From positions 1 through 64,000 of the forward strand of contig NZ_JOJM01000007.1 of the NCBI RefSeq assembly GCF_000720325.1: a stretch of DNA of 64,000 nucleotides. Direction: 5' to 3'. The first letter of the stretch is position 1; each line of letters begins with the position of its first letter. Under the pieces are notes generated by a model. The model was given only the letters and a program-made list of their open reading frames with translations, searched no databases and had not been told where the DNA came from. Of this stretch, positions 24,630 through 33,478 are shown one piece after another. The stretch is from Streptomyces sp. NRRL B-1347. Lineage in GTDB: Bacteria; Actinomycetota; Actinomycetes; Streptomycetales; Streptomycetaceae. The translations under genes were made by a program, and so were the position numbers.

Positions 24630-26138
24630 ATGACTTCACCGGTCTCCCCTGCCCCTCTCGCCTCCGCGTCGGCGGAGCGCTGGACCCCACGCCTGTGGGG
24701 CACCCTGCTCGTCCTGTGTGCCGCGATGTTCCTGGACGCCCTCGACGTCTCGATGGTCGGCGTCGCCCTCCCCTCCATCGGCTCCGACCTTGACCTCTCC
24801 ACCTCGTCCCTGCAGTGGGTCGTCAGCGGCTACATCCTCGGCTACGGCGGTCTGCTGCTGCTCGGCGGCCGCGCCGCCGACCTGCTCGGACGCCGCGAGG
24901 TCTTCCTCATCGCCCTCGGCGTCTTCGCCGTCACCTCGCTGTTCGGCGGGCTCGTCGACTCCGGGCCGCTGCTCATCGCCAGCCGCTTCGTGAAGGGCCT
25001 GAGCGCCGCGTTCACCGCGCCCGCGGGCCTGTCGATCATCACCACGACGTTCGCCGAGGGCCCGGTCCGCAACCGCGCCCTGTCCATCTACACCACCTGC
25101 GCCGCCACCGGCTTCTCGCTCGGCCTCGTCCTGTCCGGCGTCCTCACCGAGGTCAGCTGGCGCCTGACCATGCTGCTGCCCGCACCGATCGCCGTCATCG
25201 CGCTGATCGCCGGGCTCAAGCTCATCCCCCGCTCCCCGCGCGAGGAGAAGCGCGGCGGCTACGACGTGCCGGGCGCCGTCACCGGCACGGCGTCGATGCT
25301 GCTGCTCGTCTTCACCGTCGTCCAGGCCCCCGAGGTCGGCTGGGCCTCCGTCCGCACCCTGCTCTCCTTCCTCGCGGTGGCCGTGCTGCTCGCCGCGTTC
25401 GTCCGCATCGAGCTGCGCACCGCGAGCCCGCTGATCCGGCTCGGCGTGCTGCGCTCGGGCCAGCAGATCCGAGCCCAGCTCGGCGCGGTGACGTTCTTCG
25501 GCGGCTACGTCTCGTTCCAGTTCATCGCCACCCAGTACCTCCAGTCGCTGCTCGGCTGGTCGGCCCTGGAGACGGCGCTCGCCTTCCTGCCCGCGGGCGT
25601 GATCGTGGCCCTGTCCGCCACGAAGATCGCCGGTGTCATCGACCGGTTCGGCACCACCCGGGTCATCGTGACCGGCTTCGCGCTGCTCGTGGTGTCGTAC
25701 GCGCTGTTCCTGCGCATCGACCTGACGCCGACGTACGTCGCGGTCATCCTGCCGTCGATGGTGCTGCTCGGCATCGCGTGCGCCCTGGTCTTCCCCTCGC
25801 TCAACATCCAGGCCACCAACGGCGTGGCCGACCACGAGCAGGGCATGGTGTCGGGCCTGCTCAACACCTCGATCCAGGTGGGCGGCGCGGTCATCCTCGC
25901 CATCACCACCGCGGTGATCACGGCCTCCGGCGAGGGGTCGCCCGAGACCGGCGCCTCGCCCGGAGCCGTCCTGGACAGCTACCGGCCGGGCCTGGTCCTG
26001 GTGACGGCCTTCGCCGTCGCCGGTCTGCTCATCAACCTCACCGGCCTGCGCGCCCGGCGTCGGCAGCGGACCATCACGGTCGCCACGTCGCAGCCGCAGC
26101 CGGACGCCTCCCGCGAGCGCGTCACCGTCGGCGACTAG
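24630..26138 (+). CDS. MFS transporter, DHA2 (EmrB/QacA) family
   Basis: 502 residues with fourteen predicted membrane helices. Helix 1 motif AAMFLDALDVSMVGVALPSI is the LDxTxVNVALP-like DHA2 signature with Val-Ser-Met, motif A is LGGRAADLLGRREVFLIALG, and motif C-like TGFSLGLVLSGVLTEVSWR with the W-R pair follows helix 5. The family exports drugs and secondary metabolites by proton antiport. ATG 24630 starts 86 bases from the divergent MarR gene whose operators lie between them, so expression is probably induced by the exported compound. A strong hairpin follows 29 bases after the stop. Confidence 0.95.
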   Translation: MTSPVSPAPLASASAERWTPRLWGTLLVLCAAMFLDALDVSMVGVALPSIGSDLDLSTSSLQWVVSGYILGYGGLLLLGGRAADLLGRREVFLIALGVFAVTSLFGGLVDSGPLLIASRFVKGLSAAFTAPAGLSIITTTFAEGPVRNRALSIYTTCAATGFSLGLVLSGVLTEVSWRLTMLLPAPIAVIALIAGLKLIPRSPREEKRGGYDVPGAVTGTASMLLLVFTVVQAPEVGWASVRTLLSFLAVAVLLAAFVRIELRTASPLIRLGVLRSGQQIRAQLGAVTFFGGYVSFQFIATQYLQSLLGWSALETALAFLPAGVIVALSATKIAGVIDRFGTTRVIVTGFALLVVSYALFLRIDLTPTYVAVILPSMVLLGIACALVFPSLNIQATNGVADHEQGMVSGLLNTSIQVGGAVILAITTAVITASGEGSPETGASPGAVLDSYRPGLVLVTAFAVAGLLINLTGLRARRRQRTITVATSQPQPDASRERVTVGD

Positions 26139-26167
26139 CGGCCGCCGCGGCAGTTCGCGACCGACCT

Positions 26168-26209
26168 CCGGGGGCCCGGCGGGCAGTTCCTTGCCCGCCG
26201 GGCCCCCGG
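26168..26209 (+). terminator. Hairpin terminator after DHA2 exporter
   Basis: Perfect 18-bp stem (26168-26185 with 26192-26209), six-base loop GTTCCT, followed by TTTG. Confidence 0.92.
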
Positions 26210-26226
26210 TTTGTGACACTCCCCGT

Positions 26227-26565
26227 ATGGATGACATGGGGGACACGGTCGGACAAGGCCGACGCAGCAGCGCCGAGCGGGACGCGATCACGATCGAGAT
26301 CGGGTACGCGCTCGCGAGCGCGGTGGCGGCCGCCGCGCTCGTCTTCATGGCCCTGGCGGGCGGGCCCATCCTCGTCTTCGGCCTGTCGGGCGGCACCGCG
26401 TCGACGCTCACGGTGGTGGGCGTCGCGCTCGCCGCCTTGGTGTTCGTCGTGCGCCTGGTCACCGTCCTGTGGCGGTTCGCCGAGCGGTGGCGGGCGCGGC
26501 GCGCGGCCCTTCCCGGCCTGCCCGCTCAGCCCAGCCAGCCGGGCCGGACCAGGCCGGACTCATAG
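26227..26565 (+). CDS. Small two-helix membrane protein, unknown function
   Basis: 112 residues starting MDDMGDTVGQGRRSSAERD. Two hydrophobic helices follow at about residues 25-47 (YALASAVAAAALVFMALAGG) and 56-76 (STLTVVGVALAALVFVVRLV), then a basic, Pro-rich tail. I do not recognise the family. ATG 26227 is close behind the terminator of the upstream exporter, so it must have its own promoter or read-through. The last 40 bases overlap the 3' end of the convergent response-regulator gene, which limits how confidently the C-terminus can be called. Confidence 0.65.
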   Translation: MDDMGDTVGQGRRSSAERDAITIEIGYALASAVAAAALVFMALAGGPILVFGLSGGTASTLTVVGVALAALVFVVRLVTVLWRFAERWRARRAALPGLPAQPSQPGRTRPDS

Positions 26566-27218
26566 GCGAGGACGACCAGTTGGGCGCGGTCACGGGCGCC
26601 CAGCTTCACCATCGTGCGGCTCACATGCGTCTTGGCGGTGAGCGGGCTGACGACCAGGCGGCGCGCGATCTCCTCGTTGGACAGGCCGATGCCGACGAGG
26701 GCCATCACCTCCCGCTCCCGCTCGGTGAGGTGGGCGAGCGCCCCCGCGGCCGCCGGTTCCTTGGAGCGCGCGGCGAACTCCCCGATGAGGCGGCGCGTCA
26801 CGCCGGGGGAAAGCAGCGCGTCCCCGGCGACCACCGCCCGTACCGCCCGCAGCAGTTCGTCCGGCTCGGTGTCCTTCACCAGGAAGCCCGAGGCGCCGGA
26901 GCGGATCGCCTCGAAGACGTACTCGTCGAGCTCGAACGTGGTGAGCATGACCACCCGTACGCCGTCGAGGTCCGGCTCGCCGGTGATCCTGCGGGTGGCC
27001 TCCAGGCCGTCGAGCAGCGGCATGCGGATGTCCATCAGGACGACGTCGGGCCGCAGCTCCCGCACCTTGCGCACCGCCTCGTCGCCGTCCGCGGCCTCGC
27101 CCGCCACCTCGATGTCCGGCTGTGCGTCGAGCAGCGCCTTGAACCCCGCGCGGACCAACGACTGGTCGTCGGCGAGCAGTACGCGGATCACGGGGGCCTC
27201 CTGGGGTGGGGTGCTCAC
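26526..27218 (-). CDS. NarL/FixJ-type response regulator
   Basis: 230 residues. The receiver domain has acidic pair LLADDQSLVRAGFKALLDAQ, phospho-acceptor Asp in DVVLMDIRMPLLDGLEA, switch Thr in VVMLTTFELDEYV and conserved Lys in GFLVKDTEPDELL. The C-terminal LuxR HTH is LTEREREVMALVGIGLSNEE with KTHVSRTMVKLGARDRAQLV. It forms a two-component pair with the upstream DesK-type kinase, whose TGA it overlaps (27215-27218, GTGA), so both are co-translated. Targets are not evident. The gene's 3' end overlaps the small membrane-protein gene by 40 bases. Confidence 0.96.
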   Translation of the reverse strand: MSTPPQEAPVIRVLLADDQSLVRAGFKALLDAQPDIEVAGEAADGDEAVRKVRELRPDVVLMDIRMPLLDGLEATRRITGEPDLDGVRVVMLTTFELDEYVFEAIRSGASGFLVKDTEPDELLRAVRAVVAGDALLSPGVTRRLIGEFAARSKEPAAAGALAHLTEREREVMALVGIGLSNEEIARRLVVSPLTAKTHVSRTMVKLGARDRAQLVVLAYESGLVRPGWLG

Positions 27219-28492
27219 TGCTCGTCGTGCCGGTCCCGCTCGGGCCGGGCGGCACCGGTGGTGGGCAGCACCGCCGTCACGCGGAAGCCGCCGTCGGGGC
27301 GCGGGCCCGCCTCAATGGTGCCCTTGAGCGCGGCGGCCCGCTCCCGCATTCCGGCGAGGCCGTTGCCGCTGCCGCCCGAGTCCGCGCCGGTGGCGGGCCC
27401 GTCGTCGTCGACGCGCAGGGTCACGGATCCGGGGGCGTGCCGCACCAGGACGCGCGCCCGCCGCGAGCCGGAGTGGCGTACGACGTTGGTGAGCGCCTCC
27501 TGGACGATGCGGAAGGCGGCCAGGTCCGCGCCGGGCGGCAGCGGGCTCCGCGGGCCCTCCGTGGTGACGGTCACCGTCAGGCCGGTGCTCCCGGCCTGCT
27601 CGACGAGTTCGGGGAGCCGGTCGAGGCCGGGGGCCGGGGCGCGCGGGGCGGCTCCGGGGGCCCGCAGGGTGTCGAGGACCTGGCGGACCTCGCCGAGCGC
27701 CTCCTTGCTGGCGGCCTTGATGGTGGTCAGGGCGGTCCTGGCCTGCTCGGGGTCGGAGTCGAGCAGGGCGAGGCCGACCCCGGCCTGCACGTTGATGACG
27801 GAGATGCTGTGGGCCAGGACGTCGTGCAGCTCACGGGCCATCCGCAACCGCTCCTCGTCGGCGCGCCGCCTGGCCGCGAGCGCGCGCTCGGCCCGCTCCT
27901 TGGCCCACTGCTCGCGGCGGGTGCGGGCCAGCTCCGAGACCGCGACGACCGCCACCACCCAGACGGCGACGACCAGTTCCTCGCCCCAGCCGCGCGCGCT
28001 GTCCCCCGCGGGCGGCAGCCACCGGTAGAGCACCTGGGTGACCAGGATCTGCCCGGCCCACCACACGCCAACGGCGCCCCACGCCGCCCGCCGGTGCCCC
28101 GCGACGACCGCCGCGAAGCAGCCGACCGCGACCGCGAGGAACACAGGTCCGTACGGATATCCCGCGCCGAGGTAGACCACGGTGGTCCCGGCGGTGACGT
28201 AGGCCACGGCCACGGGGTGGCGGTGGCGCAGCAGCAGGGAGCCCGACGCGATGACCAGCAGCGCCCGCGCGAAGCCGTCGACCGCCTCGCGCTCGGGCTG
28301 GCCGTGCTCCGCGAAGCCCGTGCCGACCTGGATGAACGCGGTGAGGAGCAGGGTCGTCAGCCAGGGCAGGCGGCGCCCGGCCGCGGCACTGTCGTCGGTG
28401 CCCTGGAGCCGCCACCACGGCGGCCCCTGCCGCCACGTCGGTGGTCCGGTGAAGGGCGGACCACCGCACCCGCGTCCGCGCTGTTCGTCCAT
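27215..28492 (-). CDS. DesK/NarX-type sensor histidine kinase
   Basis: 425 residues. Five to six hydrophobic helices at about residues 45-195 (LPWLTTLLLTAFIQVGTGF, LLVIASGSLLLRHRHPV, AVAVGCFAAVVAGH, LVVAVWVVAVVAVSELA) form the membrane sensor. The HisKA_3 phospho-acceptor is RMARELHDVLAHSISVINVQ, and the HATPase part includes QEALTNVVRHSGSRRARVLV and GSGNGLAGMRERAAALKG. Signal unknown. ATG 28492 is preferred over far-upstream in-frame codons because they would run through the promoter gap. The gene is co-translated with the response regulator at 27218. Confidence 0.93.
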   Translation of the reverse strand: MDEQRGRGCGGPPFTGPPTWRQGPPWWRLQGTDDSAAAGRRLPWLTTLLLTAFIQVGTGFAEHGQPEREAVDGFARALLVIASGSLLLRHRHPVAVAYVTAGTTVVYLGAGYPYGPVFLAVAVGCFAAVVAGHRRAAWGAVGVWWAGQILVTQVLYRWLPPAGDSARGWGEELVVAVWVVAVVAVSELARTRREQWAKERAERALAARRRADEERLRMARELHDVLAHSISVINVQAGVGLALLDSDPEQARTALTTIKAASKEALGEVRQVLDTLRAPGAAPRAPAPGLDRLPELVEQAGSTGLTVTVTTEGPRSPLPPGADLAAFRIVQEALTNVVRHSGSRRARVLVRHAPGSVTLRVDDDGPATGADSGGSGNGLAGMRERAAALKGTIEAGPRPDGGFRVTAVLPTTGAARPERDRHDEQ

Positions 28493-28584
28493 GGCGGCCA
28501 CGCTAGACGGCGGCCGGGGCGCCGGGCGTCCGCCAGGCGTGGCGATCAGGCGTACTCCCTGGGGAGTAGCCGCCCGCGCGGCGG

Positions 28585-29088
28585 TCAGTCCTTCGGCAGC
28601 GGCCTGCGGCGCACCGTCCCCTTGGGCTGGGAGGGCACCCGGACCTGCACGCCGTCGAAGCCCCGGGACCGGTAGCCGTCGACCTCGGCCTGGAGCGCGC
28701 GCAGCCGCTGGTAGGTGTCGTAGAGGTAGCGCACCTTGGTGCGCAGCGTCCACGGATCGACGGGCTTGACGACGATGTCGGCCACGCCGAGGCGCAGGGC
28801 CGTCGCCGACAGCTCCTGGCTCACGTCGAAGCCGGTCAGCAGGATGATCGGCAGGAGCTGCGTCTGCTCCACGCCCCGTACGTAGCGCACCACGTCGAGG
28901 CCGTCGACGCCGGGCATGCGCACGTCGAGCAGGGCCACGGCGATGTGGCCGCGGAGTATCTCCTTGAGGGCGTCGTCCCCGTTGGTCGCGCACGTCGTCT
29001 CGTAGCCGAGCGGAGCCAGCGCGCTTTCGAGCGCGAAGAGGTAATCCTCGTGGTCGTCCACGACGAGGACCTTCGAGTGCGACGGCAT
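28585..29088 (-). CDS. Single-domain response regulator (orphan receiver)
   Basis: 167 residues. Receiver features: acidic pair VLVVDDHEDYLFALESAL, phospho-acceptor Asp in AVALLDVRMPGVDGLDVV, Thr in IILLTGFDV and Lys in ADIVVKPVDPWTLRTKV. After the receiver (about residue 120) there is only a helical, basic tail (TYQRLRALQAEVDGYRSRGF and QPKGTVRRRPLPKD) with no DNA-binding or catalytic domain. Such proteins relay phosphate or act by protein contact, for example in a phosphorelay with a hybrid kinase. No kinase is adjacent except the unrelated DesK-type pair. ATG 29088 follows GGGGGCTCGACAC. Confidence 0.9.
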   Translation of the reverse strand: MPSHSKVLVVDDHEDYLFALESALAPLGYETTCATNGDDALKEILRGHIAVALLDVRMPGVDGLDVVRYVRGVEQTQLLPIILLTGFDVSQELSATALRLGVADIVVKPVDPWTLRTKVRYLYDTYQRLRALQAEVDGYRSRGFDGVQVRVPSQPKGTVRRRPLPKD

Positions 29089-29263
29089 GTGTCGAGCCCC
29101 CTCATCCGAGCTAACCAGCCTATGCCCCTGGCGAGTTGGAGAAACCTTCATGCGAAAAGCTAGACGACTTCTCATTCTTCACAGCCGGATCACCGAACTC
29201 AGCGGCTCCACGCGTTTCCTGCCAGGGGGCGTGCGGGACGGGCGCGCGGGTGGGAGTGCGAGG
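29089..29263. other. Intergenic region
   Basis: Promoter region of the orphan receiver (leftward), AT-richer between 29130 and 29190 (GAAAAGCTAGACGACTTCTC, with a TAGACG-like element). I see no gene. Confidence 0.4.
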
Positions 29264-29315
29264 CCGTCGGGGCGGGCGCGCGGGAGAACTCCCCGTCCGC
29301 CACCCGCCCCGACGG
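29264..29315 (-). terminator. Hairpin terminator of geranylgeranyl-reductase-like gene
   Basis: CCGTCGGGGCGGG (29264-29276) pairs perfectly with CCCGCCCCGACGG (29303-29315); a smaller GGAG/CTCC hairpin lies in the 26-base loop. It starts five bases beyond the stop at 29321. Confidence 0.82.
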
Positions 29316-29320
29316 CACCG

Positions 29321-30523
29321 CTACCGGTCCAGCCTGCCGAGCACCCGGCCCGCCATCGGGTGCGTGCGCACGAGCTCGGCGAGCGTGGTCGAACCACGGG
29401 TGATCTTCGCGAACGCGTTCCACGCCGGGCGGAACGTCGTGATCGCCGTGTGCAGCAGGCCGGGGCGGCGCTCGAAGAGGGTCAGCATGCGCCGCCCGAC
29501 GCCCATCTCCACGCCGAGGCCCGCCTTGACGGCGAACGCGTAGTTCAGCGCCTGGCGGCGGGCGTCCACCGCGTCGTGCGCCTCCGCGATGCGCACCGCC
29601 CACTCCCCCGCGAGGCGGCCCGAGCGCAGGGCGAACGAGATGCCCTCGCGGGTCCACGGCTCGAGGAGGCCCGCCGCGTCGCCGCACACCAGGACCCGGC
29701 CGCGGGACAGCGGCGAGTCGTCGCTGCGGCAGCGCGTGAGGTGGCCCGAGGAGATGCTCGGCTCGAAGCCCGAGAGGCCGAGCCGGGCGATGAAGTCCTC
29801 CAAATACCGCTTCGTCGCGGCGCCTTCCCCGCGCGCGGAGATCACGCCGACGGTCAGCGTGTCGCCCTTGGGGAACACCCAGCCGTAACTGCCCGGCATC
29901 GGGCCCCAGTCGATGAGCACCCGGCCCGCCCAGTCCTCGGCGACCGTCGCGGGCACGGGGATCTCCGCCTCGAGGCCGAGGTCCACCTGGTCCAGCTTCA
30001 CCCCGACGTGTGCTCCTATGCGGCTCGCGCTGCCGTCGGCGCCCACGACCGCACGCGCAAGGACCGTCTCGCCGCCCTGGAGGACGACCGCGACCGTGCG
30101 CCGGTCCGGCACCGCCGGGCCGTGCTGCTCGACGCGCGCCACGGTGACGCCGGTGCGCACCTCCGCGCCCGCCTTCTCCGCGTACTCCACGAGCTGCTGG
30201 TCGAACTCCGGCCGGTTGATGAGCCCGAAGAGCGTCTTCCGCGAGCGGCGGGTGCGGGAGAACTTGCCGTCCAGGGTGAAGGTGACCGCGTGCACCCGGT
30301 CCCGCAGGGGCAGGTCGAAGCCCGGGGGCAGCGCGTCCCGCGAGGGGCCGATGATGCCGCCGCCGCATGTCTTGTACCGCGGCAGTTCGGCCTTCTCCAG
30401 GACCAGGACGCTGCGTCCCGCGACGGCCGCCGCATAGGCCGCGGAGGCTCCCGCGGGGCCCGCGCCGACCACGACGACGTCCCACACCTGCCGCGTGTCG
30501 TCCGCTGACTTCTCGCTGCTCAC
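29321..30523 (-). CDS. Geranylgeranyl reductase-family FAD-dependent oxidoreductase
   Basis: 400 residues. The N-terminal Rossmann ADP-binding motif is VVVVGAGPAGASAAYAAAVA, followed by LVLEKAELPRYKTCGGGII, the typical geranylgeranyl-reductase (GGR) continuation with the redox-relevant Cys and flavin loop. The second FAD motif is RVLVCGDAAGLLEPWTREGI. Members saturate prenyl double bonds of isoprenoid lipids, quinones or carotenoids, or act as other group-A flavin hydroxylase relatives. In Streptomyces a close form is often linked with menaquinone genes, which are not seen here. GTG 30523 follows GAGCGGAAGACC; ATG 30583 is a longer alternative without a good binding site. Confidence 0.9.
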   Translation of the reverse strand: MSSEKSADDTRQVWDVVVVGAGPAGASAAYAAAVAGRSVLVLEKAELPRYKTCGGGIIGPSRDALPPGFDLPLRDRVHAVTFTLDGKFSRTRRSRKTLFGLINRPEFDQQLVEYAEKAGAEVRTGVTVARVEQHGPAVPDRRTVAVVLQGGETVLARAVVGADGSASRIGAHVGVKLDQVDLGLEAEIPVPATVAEDWAGRVLIDWGPMPGSYGWVFPKGDTLTVGVISARGEGAATKRYLEDFIARLGLSGFEPSISSGHLTRCRSDDSPLSRGRVLVCGDAAGLLEPWTREGISFALRSGRLAGEWAVRIAEAHDAVDARRQALNYAFAVKAGLGVEMGVGRRMLTLFERRPGLLHTAITTFRPAWNAFAKITRGSTTLAELVRTHPMAGRVLGRLDR

Positions 30524-30743
30524 GTTGGTCTTCCGCTCCCGATCCCCGTCTTGGCCGCGCTGTCGTTGCTTATCGGAAGGCATCCTACGGCGCACGCCCG
30601 CGCCACCCTCCTGTGGGAGGATCAGCAACGTGCACACCGCACGCACCGTGCCCACCGGCCACGCGCGCGGCGCGCACGCAAGACACAGCGAACCGTTTCA
30701 CCCGTCCCACAGGGACAACGTCGCACCTACGAGGAGCGTGCCC

Positions 30744-32102
30744 ATGCCGTCGAATCCGATCGCCGAGACCGTCGCTTCGCTCATGCCGCGGGCGAAGGCG
30801 GAGCTCACCGAGCTGGTGGCCTTCAAGTCGGTGGCGGACTTCGAGCAGTATCCGAAGAGCGAGAGCGAGGCCGCGGCGAACTGGGTGGCCGACGCCCTGC
30901 GCGCCGAGGGCTTCGAGGACATCGCGCTCCTGGACACCCCGGACGGCACGCAGTCGGTGTACGGCTTCCTGCCGGGCCCCGAGGGCGCCCCGACGGTGCT
31001 CCTGTACGCGCACTACGACGTGCAGCCCCCGCTCGACGAGGCCGGCTGGGTCACGCCCCCCTTCGAGCTGACCGAGCGCGACGGCCGCTGGTACGGCCGC
31101 GGCAGCGCCGACTGCAAGGGCGGCGTGGTCATGCACCTGCTCGCGCTGCGCGCCCTGAAGGCCAACGGCGGCATCCCGGTGCACGTGAAGTTCATCGCGG
31201 AGGGCTCGGAGGAGCAGGGCACCGGCGGCCTGGAGCGGTACGCCGAGGCGCACCCCGACCTGCTGCGCGCCGACACCATCGTCATCGGCGACGCGGGCAA
31301 CTTCCGCGCGGGCCTGCCGACGGTCACCGCGACCCTGCGCGGCATGACCCTCGTCCGCGTCGAGATCGACACGCTCGAAGGCAACCTCCACTCCGGGCAG
31401 TTCGGCGGCGCCGCCCCGGACGCCCTCGCGGCCCTGGTGCGCGTCCTCGACTCGCTGCGCGCCGAGGACGGCTCGACGACCGTCGACGGCCTCGATAACG
31501 CCGGTGTCTGGGAGGGCCTGCAGTACGCGGACGACGACTTCCGCAGGGACGCGAAGGTCCTCGAAGGCGTGGGCCTCATCGGCGAGGGCACGATCGCCGA
31601 CCGCATCTGGGCGCGCCCGGCCGTCACCGTGCTCGGCATCGACTGCCCGCCCGTCGTCGGCGCCACCCCCTCCGTACAGGCGGCCTCGCGGGCGCTGATC
31701 AGCCTGCGGGTGCCGCCAGGCGTGGACGCCGCGGAGGCGACGAAGCTGCTGCGCGCCCACCTGGAGGCGCACACGCCGTGGGGCGCCCGGGTGCGCACGG
31801 AGCAGGTCGGCCAGGGCCAGGCCTTCCGCGCGGACGTCACGAGCCCCGCGTACGAGGCCATGGCGGCCGCCCTGCGCGAGGCGTACGACGGCCAGGAGAT
31901 GCAGGCCTCCGGCATGGGCGGCTCGATCCCGCTGTGCAACACGCTGGGTGCCCTCTACCCCGAGGCGGAGATCCTCCTCATCGGTCTGAGCGAGCCGGAG
32001 GCGCAGATCCACGCCGTGAACGAGAGCGTGTCGCCCGACGAGCTGGAGCGCATGTCGGTCGCCGAGGCCCTGTTCCTCCAGCGGTACGCGACCGGGGCCT
32101 GA
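30744..32102 (+). CDS. M20 family dipeptidase
   Basis: 452-residue zinc exopeptidase of the M20 (PepV/CNDP-like) family. Metal and catalytic residues are in LLYAHYDVQPPLDEAGW (His, with catalytic Asp two residues on), RGSADCKGGVVMHLLAL (bridging Asp) and IAEGSEEQGTGGLERYA (catalytic Glu plus metal Glu); the central dimerisation insert includes EGNLHSGQFGGAAPDALAAL, and MGGSIPLCN lies near the C-terminus. It should cleave dipeptides or related N-acyl amino acids in the cytoplasm. ATG 30744 is preceded by GAGGAG seven bases upstream. A strong bidirectional hairpin follows. Confidence 0.94.
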   Translation: MPSNPIAETVASLMPRAKAELTELVAFKSVADFEQYPKSESEAAANWVADALRAEGFEDIALLDTPDGTQSVYGFLPGPEGAPTVLLYAHYDVQPPLDEAGWVTPPFELTERDGRWYGRGSADCKGGVVMHLLALRALKANGGIPVHVKFIAEGSEEQGTGGLERYAEAHPDLLRADTIVIGDAGNFRAGLPTVTATLRGMTLVRVEIDTLEGNLHSGQFGGAAPDALAALVRVLDSLRAEDGSTTVDGLDNAGVWEGLQYADDDFRRDAKVLEGVGLIGEGTIADRIWARPAVTVLGIDCPPVVGATPSVQAASRALISLRVPPGVDAAEATKLLRAHLEAHTPWGARVRTEQVGQGQAFRADVTSPAYEAMAAALREAYDGQEMQASGMGGSIPLCNTLGALYPEAEILLIGLSEPEAQIHAVNESVSPDELERMSVAEALFLQRYATGA

Positions 32103-32141
32103 CCCCACGTAGGGCCTGTCCGGGCCCGCGCCACGCGCACA

Positions 32142-32175
32142 TGAGCCCGGGGCCGCCTTCGCGGCCCCGGGCTCA
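32142..32175. terminator. Bidirectional hairpin terminator
   Basis: Perfect 15-bp stem TGAGCCCGGGGCCGC with its complement around the loop CTTC. It lies between the dipeptidase stop (32102) and the stop of the convergent small secreted protein (32202) and can serve both. Confidence 0.92.
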
Positions 32176-32201
32176 GGCCCCCCTCCGGGCTGTATGCAGG
32201 G

Positions 32202-32639
32202 CTACATGCAGAGCACGTCCACGGAGCTCGTCTCGTTGTTGTGGCCGGGAGCGAGGTTGCCCTTGAACCACGCCGGCATCGGGCCCTGGTACTTGCCCTG
32301 GTTGCTGTCCTTGAAGACCAGGACGATGTACGGGGTCCTGTTCCACGCCGAGGTCAGCCTGTCGTTGAACTCTCTGGGCACGTTGTGCCGGCCGCAGGCG
32401 GGCACCACCCAGAGGTCTCCGACCCCGTCGTACTCGCTGAAGAAGCAGGTGCCGCCGCCGCAGGCGTCCCATGCCGCCGCGCCCCGGTCGTCACCCGTGA
32501 TCCGGTACCTCCCCTCCTCCCCCGGCACCGGCGTCACTCGCGTCACGTCCCGGGCCGTCGCGCTCGCACTCGCCGCCGTCGGTCCCGCGAGCGTCGCGGC
32601 GACTGCCGCGAACACGGCCAGCATCTTCGTCTTCCGCAC
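32202..32639 (-). CDS. Small secreted protein, peptidase inhibitor I36-like
   Basis: 145 residues. A signal peptide covers about residues 1-27 (KTKMLAVFAAVAATLAGP, then AASASA). The mature part carries AWDACGGGTCFFSEYDGVGD, a CGRH block and a final Cys (VDVLCM), in the pattern CxxxxxCFF...W...C of the small beta/gamma-crystallin-like I36 (SMI-type) metalloprotease inhibitor family. It is presumably an extracellular inhibitor or structural protein. The GTG at 32639 lies just after AGGGGGAAGC, the same GGGGGAA(A/G)C-start arrangement as the second I36-like gene at 38767. It is transcribed alone, away from the two-component genes. Confidence 0.72.
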   Translation of the reverse strand: MRKTKMLAVFAAVAATLAGPTAASASATARDVTRVTPVPGEEGRYRITGDDRGAAAWDACGGGTCFFSEYDGVGDLWVVPACGRHNVPREFNDRLTSAWNRTPYIVLVFKDSNQGKYQGPMPAWFKGNLAPGHNNETSSVDVLCM

Positions 32640-32788
32640 AGCTTCCCCCTGCTCAAAGAAGGTGAAGGGCCTCGTGCGCCCCCGATTCGGTGCTGGCAAT
32701 ACCGTGCCCGGTCGCACTACCTCGCGTCGTTGACACGGAGCGCCGAAACCCTTCGCACACAGCGCGGCACGGACGTGAACAGGGATTC

Positions 32789-33478
32789 CTACAGCAGGCC
32801 GTGGTCCCTGGCGTACAGCGCGGCCTGGGCGCGGCCGCGCAGGCCGAGGCGGGTGAGGATGCGCGAGATGTGGTTCTTGACGGTGCCCTCGCTGAGGTAG
32901 AGCTCCGCCGCGATCTCGCGGTTGGTGGCCCCGGCCGCGACGAGCCGCAGGATCTCGACCTCGCGGGCGGTGGGCGAACCGGCCGCCCCCGTGGAACCGG
33001 CCGGTTCCACGAGGGGCCGGGGCGGCTCGGCGGGCGGTGACGCGGCGGCGAGGCGCCGGGTGACCGCCGGGTCGAGCTGGGCCACGCCCCGGTGGGCGAG
33101 CCGTACGGCGTCGGCGAGTTCGGCGGCGGGCAGGCTCTTGAGGAGATAGCCGACGGCACCGGCCCGCAGGGCGCGGACGACGTAGTCCTCGTCGTCGAAC
33201 GTCGTGAGCATGACGACCTTGCAGGCGGGAGCGCGCCCGCCGACGGCGGCGACGGCCGTGACGCCGTCCATGCCCGGCATGCGCACGTCCATCAGGATCA
33301 CGTCGGGCGCCAGCGAGAGCGCGGCGTCGACCGCCCCGGCGCCGTCGGCGGCCGTGCCGACCACCTGGATGCCGGGCTGGATGCCGAGCAGGGACGCGAT
33401 GCCCTCACGGATCAGCTCCTGGTCGTCGACGACGAGGACGCGTACGGCGCCGGAGCCTTCGGGGGCCGGGGAGTTCAT
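32789..33478 (-). CDS. NarL/FixJ-type response regulator
   Basis: 229 residues. Receiver: acidic pair RVLVVDDQELIREGIASLL, phospho-Asp in DVILMDVRMPGMDGVTAVAA, Thr in VVMLTTFDDEDYVV, Lys in VGYLLKSLPAAELADAV. A Pro/Ala linker leads to the LuxR HTH: SPTAREVEILRLVAAGATN and EGTVKNHISRILTRLGLRGR. Its ATG overlaps the TGA of the kinase gene (33475-33478, ATGA), so the pair is co-translated. The next gene downstream is the small secreted I36-like protein, but there is no evidence that it is the target. Confidence 0.96.
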   Translation of the reverse strand: MNSPAPEGSGAVRVLVVDDQELIREGIASLLGIQPGIQVVGTAADGAGAVDAALSLAPDVILMDVRMPGMDGVTAVAAVGGRAPACKVVMLTTFDDEDYVVRALRAGAVGYLLKSLPAAELADAVRLAHRGVAQLDPAVTRRLAAASPPAEPPRPLVEPAGSTGAAGSPTAREVEILRLVAAGATNREIAAELYLSEGTVKNHISRILTRLGLRGRAQAALYARDHGLL